A stretch of 43,448 nucleotides of DNA from an uncultured beta proteobacterium. Its GTDB lineage: Bacteria > Pseudomonadota > Gammaproteobacteria > Burkholderiales > Burkholderiaceae_C. The first letter of the stretch is position 1. Every line of letters starts with the position of its first letter. Below are positions 1 to 8,094 of the stretch, in pieces. The notes below the pieces were generated by a model. That model was not told the DNA's origin. It did no database searches and saw only the letters and a program-made list of their open reading frames with translations. The translations under genes and the position numbers were made by a program. The DNA lies in assembly GCA_903945325.1 (NCBI GenBank), contig CAJAVE010000345.1, forward strand, positions 1-43,448, read 5' to 3'.

Positions 1-2311
1 CTTGAACCACCACGCGCTGCAGACGGCCCTGGTTGGGGAAGTCGTTGATGTAGCTGGAGCCCAGTGCCGTGGAAATGGTGGCGTTGATGGAATCAAAACT
101 CACCGAAAGGGCGCTGGCCTTGTCGCGGTCGATGTCGATTTGCAGCGTGGGCGCGTCTTCCAGACCATCTGGGCGCACTTGCGTCAGCACCTTGCTTTTG
201 GACGCCATGCCCAGCAGCTGGTTGCGTGCAGCCACCAGCGCGTCATGGCCTTTGCCACCGCGGTCCTGCAGGCGGAAGGTAAAGCCGGAGGCCTGGCCCA
301 GTTCGGGAATGGCCGGGGGACTCAAGGGAAAAATGAACGCATCGCGTATGCCCATCAGTCCACCAAAGGCGCGCCCGGCAAGTGCCTGTGCAGATTGGCC
401 TTCGCCCTTGCGCTCGGACCAGTCTTTCAGCGTGACAAAGCCGAACGCGGCGTTTTGCCCCTGGCCCGAAAAGCTGAACCCCAAAACGCCCACCATGCTT
501 TGCACTTCGGGCTGCTTGAGCATAAATGCCTCGACCTGCTCCATGACGTTTTGCGTGCGTTCGCGCGTAGCACCCGGCGGCAACTGGATGCTGACCAGCA
601 TGGTGCCCTGGTCCTCGTTGGGCAAAAAGGACGTGGGCAGACGCACATACATCACGCCGACCACCGCGATGATGGCACCGTAGATGATCAGATAGCGGCC
701 CGCGCGTTTCAGGATGCGGGCCACCAGGCTCTCATAGTTCTTGGCGGTGCTGGAGAATCCCCGGTTGAACCAGCCAAAAAACCCGCTCTTGGCATGGTGG
801 TGGCCGGCTTCCACCTGTTTGAGCAGCGTGCCGCACAGGGCAGGTGTGAGCGACAGTGCCATGAACGCCGAGAACGAGATGGAGCACACCATCACTGCCG
901 AGAACTGGCGGTAGATGTTGCCCACCGATCCCTTGAAGAACGCCAGCGGTACAAACACCGCAATCAGCACCACGGTCACGCCGATGATGGCGCCCGAAAT
1001 CTGGCCCATGGCTTTCTTGGTGGCCTCTATGGGTGGCAGGCCTTCTTCGCTCATGATGCGTTCGACGTTCTCCACCACCACGATGGCGTCGTCCACCACG
1101 ATACCGATTACCAGCACCATGCCAAACATGGTCAGCACGTTGATCGAGAAACCCAGGGCCAGCAACATCGCAAAAGTGCCCAGCAAGGCCACGGGCACCA
1201 CGATGGTGGGGATGATGGTGTAGCGGAAATTCTGCAGGAACAGGTACATCACCAGGAACACCAGGATGATGGCGATGACCAGTGTCTCTGCCACCTGCGC
1301 GATGGAGATCTTGACGAAGCGCGAGGCGTCGTAGGGGATGGTCCACTTCACGCCTTTGGGGAAAAACGGTTGCAATTCGGCCATGCGCTCACGCACTGCC
1401 TTGGCCGCCGCCAGCGCGTTGCCCGTGGGCGCGAGCTGAACGCCAATGCCGGCGGCCGGTTTGCCGTTCAGTCGCGCGGACGTGGCGTAGGTCTGGGCGC
1501 CGAGTTCAATGCGGGCGACGTCTTTGATCCGCACGGTCGAGCCATCGGTATTGGCGCGCAGCACGATGTTGCCAAACTGCGCCGCATTGCTGAGCTGCCC
1601 GTCCACCACCACGGTGGCTGCAATCGACTGGCCCAGGATATTGGGCAGGTCACCAATGCTGCCCGACGAGACCTGTGCGTTTTGCGCGCGGATGGCGTTG
1701 TTCACGTCGGCGGCAGACAGGTTGTAGCCGGTGAGTTTTGCCGGGTCCACCCAGATGCGCATGGCGCGCTCGGTGCCAAACAACTGGGCCTGACCGATGC
1801 CGGGCAGGCGCTGGATTTCGGGCAACACGTTGCGCGAGGCGTAGTCGCCCAGGGCCACGATGTCGATATCCGGGTTGTCGCTGGACAACATGGTGAACAG
1901 CAGAAAGTTGGACCGCGCCTTGTCCACGCGCACGCCGGACTGGGTCACCGCCGCGGGCAGACGGGGTGCCGCACGCGAGAGGCGGTTTTGCACATCCACC
2001 TGTGCGAGGTCGGGGCTGGTGCCGGGCTCAAAGCTGATGGTGATGGTGCCGGTGCCGTTGGCTTGCGCGACCGATTCCATGTAGATCAGGCCGGGCGAGC
2101 CATTCATTTCGCGTTCGATCACGCTCAGAACGCTGTCTTCCAGCGTCTGGGCCGAGGCGCCAGGGTAGCCGGCCGAGATCACGATCGACGGTGGCGCAAC
2201 CGGTGGATATTGCGCGATGGGCAATTGCGTGATGGCGACGCCGCCCGCCACCAGAATGAACAGCGCAATCACCCACGCAAAGATGGGTCGGTTGATAAAG
2301 AACTGGGCCAT
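1..2311 (-). CDS. RND multidrug efflux permease (AcrB/MexB, HAE1 family), 3' end cut by the window
   Basis: This is the inner-membrane proton-driven pump of a tripartite RND efflux system. About 770 N-terminal residues of the usual roughly 1040 are visible; the rest lies left of the window. It opens with MAQFFINRPIF, the typical first helix of the family. The transmembrane proton-relay pair is present as D407-D408 in the motif VVDDAIVV, at the same numbering as AcrB and MexB. A porter-domain stretch (VISAGYPGAS) and the later PTSFLPNEDQG motif also fit. The ATG lies 12 bases after the adaptor gene on the same strand, so the two are surely cotranscribed. No outer-membrane factor is visible; it may follow beyond the left edge. 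No regulator gene is adjacent. The exact substrate range cannot be read from the sequence. Confidence 0.95.
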   Translation of the reverse strand, partial: MAQFFINRPIFAWVIALFILVAGGVAITQLPIAQYPPVAPPSIVISAGYPGASAQTLEDSVLSVIEREMNGSPGLIYMESVAQANGTGTITISFEPGTSPDLAQVDVQNRLSRAAPRLPAAVTQSGVRVDKARSNFLLFTMLSSDNPDIDIVALGDYASRNVLPEIQRLPGIGQAQLFGTERAMRIWVDPAKLTGYNLSAADVNNAIRAQNAQVSSGSIGDLPNILGQSIAATVVVDGQLSNAAQFGNIVLRANTDGSTVRIKDVARIELGAQTYATSARLNGKPAAGIGVQLAPTGNALAAAKAVRERMAELQPFFPKGVKWTIPYDASRFVKISIAQVAETLVIAIILVFLVMYLFLQNFRYTIIPTIVVPVALLGTFAMLLALGFSINVLTMFGMVLVIGIVVDDAIVVVENVERIMSEEGLPPIEATKKAMGQISGAIIGVTVVLIAVFVPLAFFKGSVGNIYRQFSAVMVCSISFSAFMALSLTPALCGTLLKQVEAGHHHAKSGFFGWFNRGFSSTAKNYESLVARILKRAGRYLIIYGAIIAVVGVMYVRLPTSFLPNEDQGTMLVSIQLPPGATRERTQNVMEQVEAFMLKQPEVQSMVGVLGFSFSGQGQNAAFGFVTLKDWSERKGEGQSAQALAGRAFGGLMGIRDAFIFPLSPPAIPELGQASGFTFRLQDRGGKGHDALVAARNQLLGMASKSKVLTQVRPDGLEDAPTLQIDIDRDKASALSVSFDSINATISTALGSSYINDFPNQGRLQRVVVQ

Positions 2312-2323
2312 ATGCGGTGCCCC

Positions 2324-3574
2324 CTATTTGCTGGCCGCAGTGGACGCCGGGGCTGCTGCGGGCGCTGTGCCTGCCTTCCACGGCACCGTTTTCACCGGTG
2401 CGCCGGGCACCATCATTTTCTGGAAGCCATCCACGATGACCTGCTCGCCAGGTTTCAGGCCGTCCAGCACCACCCATTGGTTACCCTGTGCGCTGCCCAC
2501 TTTGACCGGGCGTGGCAGGGGTTTGCCGTCGGCTCCTACCACCAGGACGGTGTCGCCCTGGTTGGTGCGCGTCACCGCCTGTTGCGGCAGCAGCATGCCC
2601 GAGGGAAGCTCGGCCTGCGACAGGCGCACGCGCACAAACTGGCCGGGCAGTAGCAGGCCGTCGGGGTTGGGTACCTCCGCACGCAGAGTGATCTGACCCG
2701 AGGTCGCGTCCACCGTCAGGTCGGTAAACAGCAGCTTGCCGGGCTTGGGCAGCTCACTGCCGTCTTCCAGCACCACACGCACCGCGACCGAGCCATCGCC
2801 AGAAGTGCGCAACTGCTTGGACGCCAGGGCTTTGCGCAGGCGCAGCACATCGGTGCTGGACTGGGTGAAGTTCACATACACCGTGTCGGTTTGCTGGATG
2901 ACGGCCAGCTGGGTGGCCTCAGCCGCACTCACCAGCGCGCCTTCGGTCACCAGCGCCTGGCCGATGCGCCCCGAAATGGGCGCGTAAACCGCGGCATAGT
3001 CGAGGTTGATTTGTGCGGTTTGTGCAGCGGCTTTGGCCGTTGCCAGATCGGCCTCGGCCTGCTTCTGGGCGGTCACCAGCGTGGTGTATTCCTGCTTGCT
3101 CACTGCGTTGGCCTCCACCAGGGGCTTGTAGCGCTCCACCTGGGCGCTGGCTTGGGCCAGATTGGCCTGGCCCTTGGCCACGCTGGCCTGCGCGCTGTCA
3201 AAAGCGGCGCGGTACACGGCGGAATCAATCTGGAACAGCTGCTGACCGGCTTTGACCTCACTGCCCTCGCGGAACAGGCGTTTCAACACTACGCCGTTGA
3301 CGCGTGCGCGCACCTGAGCCACGCGCAGCGCGCTGACCCGGCCGGGCAGCTCGGTCTGCAGGGCAACGGCCTCATTGGCGATCGTGACCACACCCACCGT
3401 GGCAGGAGGTGGGCCGGATGGCGCGCCAGCACCACCAGTACCGCCCGCACCGGGTGCCGCATCCCTGGCGCCACAGGCGCCCAGCAACGCCACCAAGGGA
3501 AGTGTGACACCGGCCAGGCCGACGATTCGCAGGAGTGTGTGGCTTGGGCTGACGGTGCGCAGGGACGAGGACAT
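2324..3574 (-). CDS. RND efflux periplasmic adaptor lipoprotein (AcrA/MexA type)
   Basis: Membrane fusion protein of 416 residues that links the RND permease to an outer-membrane channel. The N-terminus has a hydrophobic signal ending in the lipobox LGAC, so Cys34 should be acylated and the protein anchored in the inner membrane. The order is then a beta-barrel/lipoyl region beginning VGVVTIANEAVALQTELPG, a long alanine-glutamine-rich helical hairpin (about residues 110-190), a second lipoyl half (YAAVYAPISGRIG) and the C-terminal barrel. The ATG is preceded by AGGAA at good spacing. A low-complexity Ala/Pro/Ser tail follows the last domain. It is first in the operon with the permease. Confidence 0.95.
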   Translation of the reverse strand: MSSSLRTVSPSHTLLRIVGLAGVTLPLVALLGACGARDAAPGAGGTGGAGAPSGPPPATVGVVTIANEAVALQTELPGRVSALRVAQVRARVNGVVLKRLFREGSEVKAGQQLFQIDSAVYRAAFDSAQASVAKGQANLAQASAQVERYKPLVEANAVSKQEYTTLVTAQKQAEADLATAKAAAQTAQINLDYAAVYAPISGRIGQALVTEGALVSAAEATQLAVIQQTDTVYVNFTQSSTDVLRLRKALASKQLRTSGDGSVAVRVVLEDGSELPKPGKLLFTDLTVDATSGQITLRAEVPNPDGLLLPGQFVRVRLSQAELPSGMLLPQQAVTRTNQGDTVLVVGADGKPLPRPVKVGSAQGNQWVVLDGLKPGEQVIVDGFQKMMVPGAPVKTVPWKAGTAPAAAPASTAASK

Positions 3575-3829
3575 GGAATTTCCTTCTTCAGAATAGGCAA
3601 AACGCCGGCTTGTGGTGCGACCCCGATTGACAGGTCACGCGCAAGGCTCAGCGTTTCATGGACCAAATGACGTTGCCCGAGTGTAAAACCTTACCCGCAT
3701 GTCGGCCTGTCACGGCCGTGTGGCCCTCACCATGCCCCCGTCAGCAATAGTTTGCTGCGAATTTGATAGCTACATATGCAATGAATTTGCGGGCTGGGTG
3801 CACAGCCACATCATCGCGCGCGAAAAAAC
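3575..3829. other. Intergenic region upstream of the efflux operon
   Basis: 255 bases without a gene between the molybdopterin oxidoreductase and the efflux operon. It must hold the efflux promoter, reading leftward. A short element GTAA-N4-TTAC lies at 3683-3694, too short to call an operator. A degenerate copy of the dispersed repeat lies at 3765-3780. No clear terminator for the upstream oxidoreductase gene is seen. Confidence 0.5.
3765..3780 (+). repeat. Degenerate copy of the dispersed ATAGCTG-type repeat
   Basis: The 16-mer here matches the core GATAGCTGCTTGCGCA of the other copies at 12 of 16 bases (GATAGCTACATATGCA), and is preceded by AATTT and followed a little later by GCGGGC. The match is weak and could be an old, eroded copy or chance. 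Confidence 0.3.
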
Positions 3830-6079
3830 CTAACTGTCGGTCTGTGCCGGCGCAGGTGCCGTGGCCGCGCGCATCGTGATGGCCACGCCCCCCAGCACTG
3901 CATTGCCCGACAACGGGTCGCGCAACTGGTCGTCCAGCAGGGCGTTCAGGTTAGTGCCTGGGCGCTCTGCAGCCAGATGTAATTTGGCGCCCGGAAGGTT
4001 GTGTCCCCAGCCGTGGGGCAGGCTGACGACGCCGGGCATCATCTCGTCACTGATGTGCACTTGGGCCTGCACGCTGCGCGGGCCGTTGCAAATTTCAGCC
4101 AGGGCGCCATCCTGCAACTGCAGGCGTGTGGCGTCCACCGGGTGAACCAGTGCCGTGCAGCGAAACGGCCCCTTGGCCAGCACCGGCAGGTTGTGCATCC
4201 AGCTGTTGTTGGTACGCACATCACGTCGACCAATAATGACCAAATCGGGCGCTAGCCCCCGTAGATCGTGCGCAGCACGCTGCAAATCTTGTAGCAACGA
4301 GGGTGGTGCCAGCTCCACTTTGCCGCTGGGCGTGCGCAGCATCTCCGGGATGCGGGGCTGCAGTTCACCCAGGTCAATGCCGCCGGTAGCGTTGGACGCC
4401 ATGACTTTGGCCAGCGTCAGGCCGTCCGGCTGGGTGCCAAAGCCATCGCCGTAAGGGCCGGTTCGCAGGGCTACTTCCAGCGAGCGCTGCGGGCCTCTTA
4501 GCCCTTGGGTGGCGCGCATGACGGCGTCGGCGTGCGCGCCAAACAGGCGTTGCGCGTCTTCGGCAAACTGGGCATCGTCGAGCGTGTTGGCGTCGATGTG
4601 GGCGCCCTTGCCCTGCACGATGGCGGCCAGCGTGAGCAGGGTCTGCCATTCTTCGGGTTGCCCCGGCGCAGCGGGCAGCACCGGTGGGCTGTAGCGCGCA
4701 TGGTTGCGCCACGAGAGTTGGGGAAAGGCCACGTCGTAATGAAAGTCCTCCAGCGGCGAGACGCCGGGCAGGATCACGTCCGCATGGCGCGTGGTCTCGT
4801 TCAGGTAGATGTCCATGCTGACCATAAAGTCCAGCGTGTCGAGCGCCTCGGCGAGGCGCGGGCCGTTGGGGCTGGACAGGACGGGGTTGGTGGCCACGGT
4901 GAACAGGGCGCGGATCTGGCCCTCGCCGGGTGTCTCGATTTCTTCAGCTATGCAGGTGATGGGCAGTTCGCCATAGACCTCGGGCGCACCGCTGACGCGG
5001 GCCTGGTGGCGGCCGGTAGTCACGCCCTTGCCAACGCCCGGTTTGCCAGCGGTGTTGGACGCAAACGCGGCCGACTTGGCAAACAGTACACCGCCTTCCC
5101 GGTCCAGATTGCCGGTCAGCGTGTTCAGCACATCGACCAGCCAGCTTGCCAGCGTGCCATATTCCTGCGTGCAGGTGCCGATGCGGGCATAGACGGCGGC
5201 GCGGGGCGCACCGGCCAGGTCGCGGGTGAGGGCACGGATGGTGTCGGCGCTGATGCCGCAGCGGGAAGCCACCGCTTCAGGAGTGAACGGAGTTACCGCC
5301 AGCTGCACCTCGGCATCGCCGTTCACCCAGTCGGCTACCGTGCCGAGCGTGACCAAGCCCTCGGCAAACAGGGTGTTGACCATGGCGGCCAGCAGGAACA
5401 CGTCGGCGTTCGGGCGGATGAAGTGGTGGGCATCGGCCACAGCCGCCGTCTCGGTGCGGCGCGGGTCGATGACAACCAGTTTGCCGCCGCGTGCCTGCAA
5501 CGCTTTGGCCTTGCCCTTGAAGTCAGGCACGGTCCACATGCTGCCGTTGCTGACCAGCGGATTGGCACCCAGCACCAGCAAATAGTCAGTGCGGGTGATA
5601 TCGGGCAGAGCGACCGACAGCCAGTGGCCGAACATCAGGCCGCTGGCAAGTTGCTTGGGCATCTGGTCCAGCGTGGAAGCCGAAAAAACGTTCTTGGTAC
5701 CCAGCGCCCGGGCCAGTTTGCCGAAATAGGTGAGCAGGCCGATCTTGTGGGCGGAAGGGTTGCCCACCACCACGGCGGTGGCATTGCGCCCGTGCTGCGC
5801 CATCAGCGGCGGCAGGCGGTGTGCTATCTCGGCATAGGCTTCGTCCCAGCTCGCTTCCTCGAATACTCCGTTTCGTTTGATCAGCGGCGTGCGCAGGCGG
5901 TCCGGGTCTTCGTGCAGGTCTTTCAGCGCCACTCCCTTGGGGCAGATATAACCGGCGCTGAACACGTCGGCATCGTGCCCGCGGATGCTGATGACCTTGC
6001 CAGCCTGAACCTTGATTTCCAGCCCGCAGCAGGCCTCGCATAGAGGGCAGATGCGGTGGTGGGTGGTGGTGGCTGTCAT
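3830..6079 (-). CDS. Molybdopterin-dependent oxidoreductase with N-terminal 4Fe-4S motif, orphan
   Basis: Protein of 749 residues of the DMSO reductase superfamily (bis-MGD molybdoenzymes). The N-terminal cluster motif is C11-x2-C14-x3-C18 and C46 in ICPKG, with Lys48 at the position that usually bridges the cluster and the pterin. The middle holds the pterin-binding Rossmann regions (LLVLGANPLVSNGSMW; VVIDPRRTETA), and the end has the C-terminal molydopterin dinucleotide-binding domain (HPVDATRLQLQDG, PHGWGHNLPG). There is no twin-arginine signal, so it is expected in the cytoplasm. The usual metal-ligand region reads SASTLDQMPKQ without an obvious Cys or Sec, so a Ser or non-protein ligand is possible. 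No electron-transfer or membrane subunit lies next to it. The substrate is unknown. The ATG has GAGGAG at good spacing. Confidence 0.9.
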   Translation of the reverse strand: MTATTTHHRICPLCEACCGLEIKVQAGKVISIRGHDADVFSAGYICPKGVALKDLHEDPDRLRTPLIKRNGVFEEASWDEAYAEIAHRLPPLMAQHGRNATAVVVGNPSAHKIGLLTYFGKLARALGTKNVFSASTLDQMPKQLASGLMFGHWLSVALPDITRTDYLLVLGANPLVSNGSMWTVPDFKGKAKALQARGGKLVVIDPRRTETAAVADAHHFIRPNADVFLLAAMVNTLFAEGLVTLGTVADWVNGDAEVQLAVTPFTPEAVASRCGISADTIRALTRDLAGAPRAAVYARIGTCTQEYGTLASWLVDVLNTLTGNLDREGGVLFAKSAAFASNTAGKPGVGKGVTTGRHQARVSGAPEVYGELPITCIAEEIETPGEGQIRALFTVATNPVLSSPNGPRLAEALDTLDFMVSMDIYLNETTRHADVILPGVSPLEDFHYDVAFPQLSWRNHARYSPPVLPAAPGQPEEWQTLLTLAAIVQGKGAHIDANTLDDAQFAEDAQRLFGAHADAVMRATQGLRGPQRSLEVALRTGPYGDGFGTQPDGLTLAKVMASNATGGIDLGELQPRIPEMLRTPSGKVELAPPSLLQDLQRAAHDLRGLAPDLVIIGRRDVRTNNSWMHNLPVLAKGPFRCTALVHPVDATRLQLQDGALAEICNGPRSVQAQVHISDEMMPGVVSLPHGWGHNLPGAKLHLAAERPGTNLNALLDDQLRDPLSGNAVLGGVAITMRAATAPAPAQTDS

Positions 6080-6189
6080 GGGCTCCTCGGGGCTGGGTGT
6101 TTGCTAAAACTATTGTGCCGCTAGCCCGTATGCGGTGCTGGCACCAAGATGACACCCCTACCGCATAACGAGCCTGCGCTTGGGCTGTT

Positions 6190-6855
6190 TCAGTCCGCGG
6201 TAACCCGTATCTGTAGGTGCCGGCGGGCCTCGGATGTCCCGGCGCTGCTGTAGCTGCCAGAGCGCGCGGCACGGCCACTGCTCGCTATGGTGACCCATTG
6301 GTTGAGCTGAGCGCTCACCGTGGTGCTGTAACGCTGTCGGGTGGTGGCGGGCAGGTCGGAGCTGGTCCGCTGATCCACCTCTGAGGACTGCGCCTCGATC
6401 TCCAGCTTGACGGCCTGCTTGCCGCCCGGCCAGTGCGGCGTGACGGTAAAGCTCTGGCCCGATTCCATCCAGGTGACGGCCTGCGTCACGCCACCGGCGT
6501 TGCTGCTTGCCGCTGCGCTGCCCGCGCTGAGTGTGGCACTTTGCGACTCGATCTTCTGCACCCACTGCATGGGCATGGACTGGTTGATCTGCAGGCTGGC
6601 TTTTTCACCGTTGCGTACGCGTACCTGTTGGGGGGCAAGCTCTACGCTACGGTTGGCGGTACCCACGCTGTAGCCGCTACCCGATGGGTTGGGGTTCTCC
6701 TGTTCGCCGTCTTTCACCTGGCGCAACTCCACCGTCAGATCACGCGCAATCTCGCGCGCCATTTCGCGTTTGGGGGCCTGGGCCCAGGTGGCCGTGGATG
6801 AGAAGTTGGCTATGGCAACCGCTGCCATCAAAGTTGTGACTAACGCGGGTCGCAT
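6190..6855 (-). CDS. Secreted protein of unknown function
   Basis: 221 residues. I do not recognise the family with certainty. It starts with a clear Sec signal peptide ending in ATWAQA, followed by a charged helix and then a beta-rich, Ser/Thr/Gln-rich body (for example QVRVRNGEKASLQINQSMP and QSFTVTPHWPGGKQAVKLE) that suggests an exported or periplasmic beta-sandwich protein. The spelling PQQVRVRNGEKASLQIN is reminiscent of short domains found beside secretins, but that is only a hint. It is divergent from the small gene at 6959, with about 100 bases between them. AAGGG lies upstream of the ATG. Confidence 0.75.
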   Translation of the reverse strand: MRPALVTTLMAAVAIANFSSTATWAQAPKREMAREIARDLTVELRQVKDGEQENPNPSGSGYSVGTANRSVELAPQQVRVRNGEKASLQINQSMPMQWVQKIESQSATLSAGSAAASSNAGGVTQAVTWMESGQSFTVTPHWPGGKQAVKLEIEAQSSEVDQRTSSDLPATTRQRYSTTVSAQLNQWVTIASSGRAARSGSYSSAGTSEARRHLQIRVTAD

Positions 6856-6958
6856 GGTGGTGCCCTTTGCTACAGGTCAAACGGATGTGGGATCACGCGC
6901 CTATTTCAGCACGACTCATCCCTTTTTGGTTCTATCATTGTGCCAACAGGAGAAAACC

Positions 6959-7270
6959 ATGCGTAGTCAAGTGAGCGTAACCTTTAAAAACACCCCACCC
7001 GTGCGTATCGAGCTCGGCCCGGAGCAGGCGCTGGACCGCGAAGTAGCACGCCAGTGGCTGGACACGCAGTTCACCGAAATGGAGTGCGAGCCATTGCGCG
7101 CCACGGGCAAGTTGCTGATGGCCGACCGCGTGGTGGTAGTGGCCCAGGCCGCAGGTCCCACCAAGTTTGAAGATCCCGCTTGGGCGCTGGCTTTTGCGCA
7201 GTCTGCCAGTGCGGTGCTGGGCAAGCAGGTGATCAATGTGGATGCGGATGCATTGAGCATCACCTATTGA
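6959..7270 (+). CDS. Small conserved-looking protein of unknown function
   Basis: 103 residues, MRSQVSVTFKN to the end ALSITY. The ATG was chosen because a strong AGGAGA ribosome-binding site lies six bases upstream; longer reading in the same frame would run back across the divergent gene's promoter. The composition is soluble, with no signal peptide or membrane segment, and has alternating beta strands (LLMADRVVVVAQ) suggesting a small alpha/beta fold. No function can be assigned. It lies 36 bases before the solute-binding protein gene and may be cotranscribed with it. Confidence 0.75.
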   Translation: MRSQVSVTFKNTPPVRIELGPEQALDREVARQWLDTQFTEMECEPLRATGKLLMADRVVVVAQAAGPTKFEDPAWALAFAQSASAVLGKQVINVDADALSITY

Positions 7271-7306
7271 CACCGCCAGCAAATCCATTTCTGGCGCATT
7301 GGCGTG

Positions 7307-8086
7307 ATGGTTCGCTTTTTATTGACCCTCCTGGCAATGGTCTGCCAGATGGGTTTCGTTCACGCGGCTGGGCCAGAGTGTTTACGCACGTACACGCTCG
7401 CCTTGCATGATCACGGTTTGCTGTACTCGGCTGCGACTGACAGCGGTATTGACAAAGACGTGTCAGACGAGTTGCTTCGCCGCAGCGGCTGCAAGGTCAC
7501 CGTCAGCCTGATGCCACGTGCGCGAATTTGGCAGCTCATTGAGTCTGGTGCTCTGGATTTCAGCCTGTCGGGCATAACCAATGCTCAGCGCGACAATTTC
7601 GCCAGCTTTGCCTGGTATTTCAGCAACAAATACTATTTGCTGGTGCGCAAGGACTCTGGCGTTCGAAACCTGGCGGACTTTGAACGAAACGAACTGTTGA
7701 AGATAGGTACGATCCGCAGTTTTCGCTACAGTGCGACGGCCAACCAGCTGGTTGATCGCCTGCAAGCCAGCAGCCGAATTAGCCAGGGTGGCGGTTTGGC
7801 GCCGCTTTACCAGGCGCTGCAGCTCAACAGCATTCAGGCGATGATCATTGAACCGTTTGATTTTTCGGCTCTGGAAGAAGGCAAGATTCGCGACATCACC
7901 AGTATTGTTGAGTTCAACGACCCGCCGGTTCCCCATGGTTTGATCATGTCGAAAAAGGCGCTTTCACCCGCCGAGCAGGAGCAATGGCGTTCGCTGGTCA
8001 ACGCCATGCGCGCAGATGGCAGTCTGCTACGAATATTTGAAAAGTACTTCAAACCGGACCTGGCTGCCGCCATGGTCAACTTTTAG
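7307..8086 (+). CDS. Periplasmic solute-binding protein, family 3 (amino-acid type), without transporter genes
   Basis: 259 residues from the ATG (a GTG one codon earlier is also possible). The N-terminus is a signal peptide (RFLLTLLAMVC ... GFVHA). The rest follows the SBP_bac_3 plan: an N-terminal lobe with LYSAATDSGIDKDVSDELLRR and a segment LDFSLSGITNAQRDNFASF, a hinge with YYLLVRKDSGVRNLADF, and a C-terminal lobe ending in FEKYFKPDL. No permease or ATPase gene is nearby. Instead the next gene, only eight bases downstream, is a membrane diguanylate cyclase with a periplasmic sensor. It may therefore act as a ligand sensor for that enzyme rather than as part of an ABC importer; that is inference. 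Confidence 0.85.
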   Translation: MVRFLLTLLAMVCQMGFVHAAGPECLRTYTLALHDHGLLYSAATDSGIDKDVSDELLRRSGCKVTVSLMPRARIWQLIESGALDFSLSGITNAQRDNFASFAWYFSNKYYLLVRKDSGVRNLADFERNELLKIGTIRSFRYSATANQLVDRLQASSRISQGGGLAPLYQALQLNSIQAMIIEPFDFSALEEGKIRDITSIVEFNDPPVPHGLIMSKKALSPAEQEQWRSLVNAMRADGSLLRIFEKYFKPDLAAAMVNF

Positions 8087-8094
8087 CGCCTGCT

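Noticed and set aside
2..2653. A long open frame of 883 codons on the plus strand
   Set aside because: It is antisense to the efflux permease and the end of the adaptor, with a composition rich in His, Arg, Gln and Gly typical of shadow frames in GC-rich DNA; the permease frame has clear family motifs.
3683..3694. GTAA-N4-TTAC element upstream of the efflux operon
   Set aside because: Arms of only four bases and no regulator gene nearby; chance is as likely.
4505..6043. A 512-codon frame antisense to the molybdopterin oxidoreductase
   Set aside because: No recognisable domain; the opposite strand encodes an intact enzyme.
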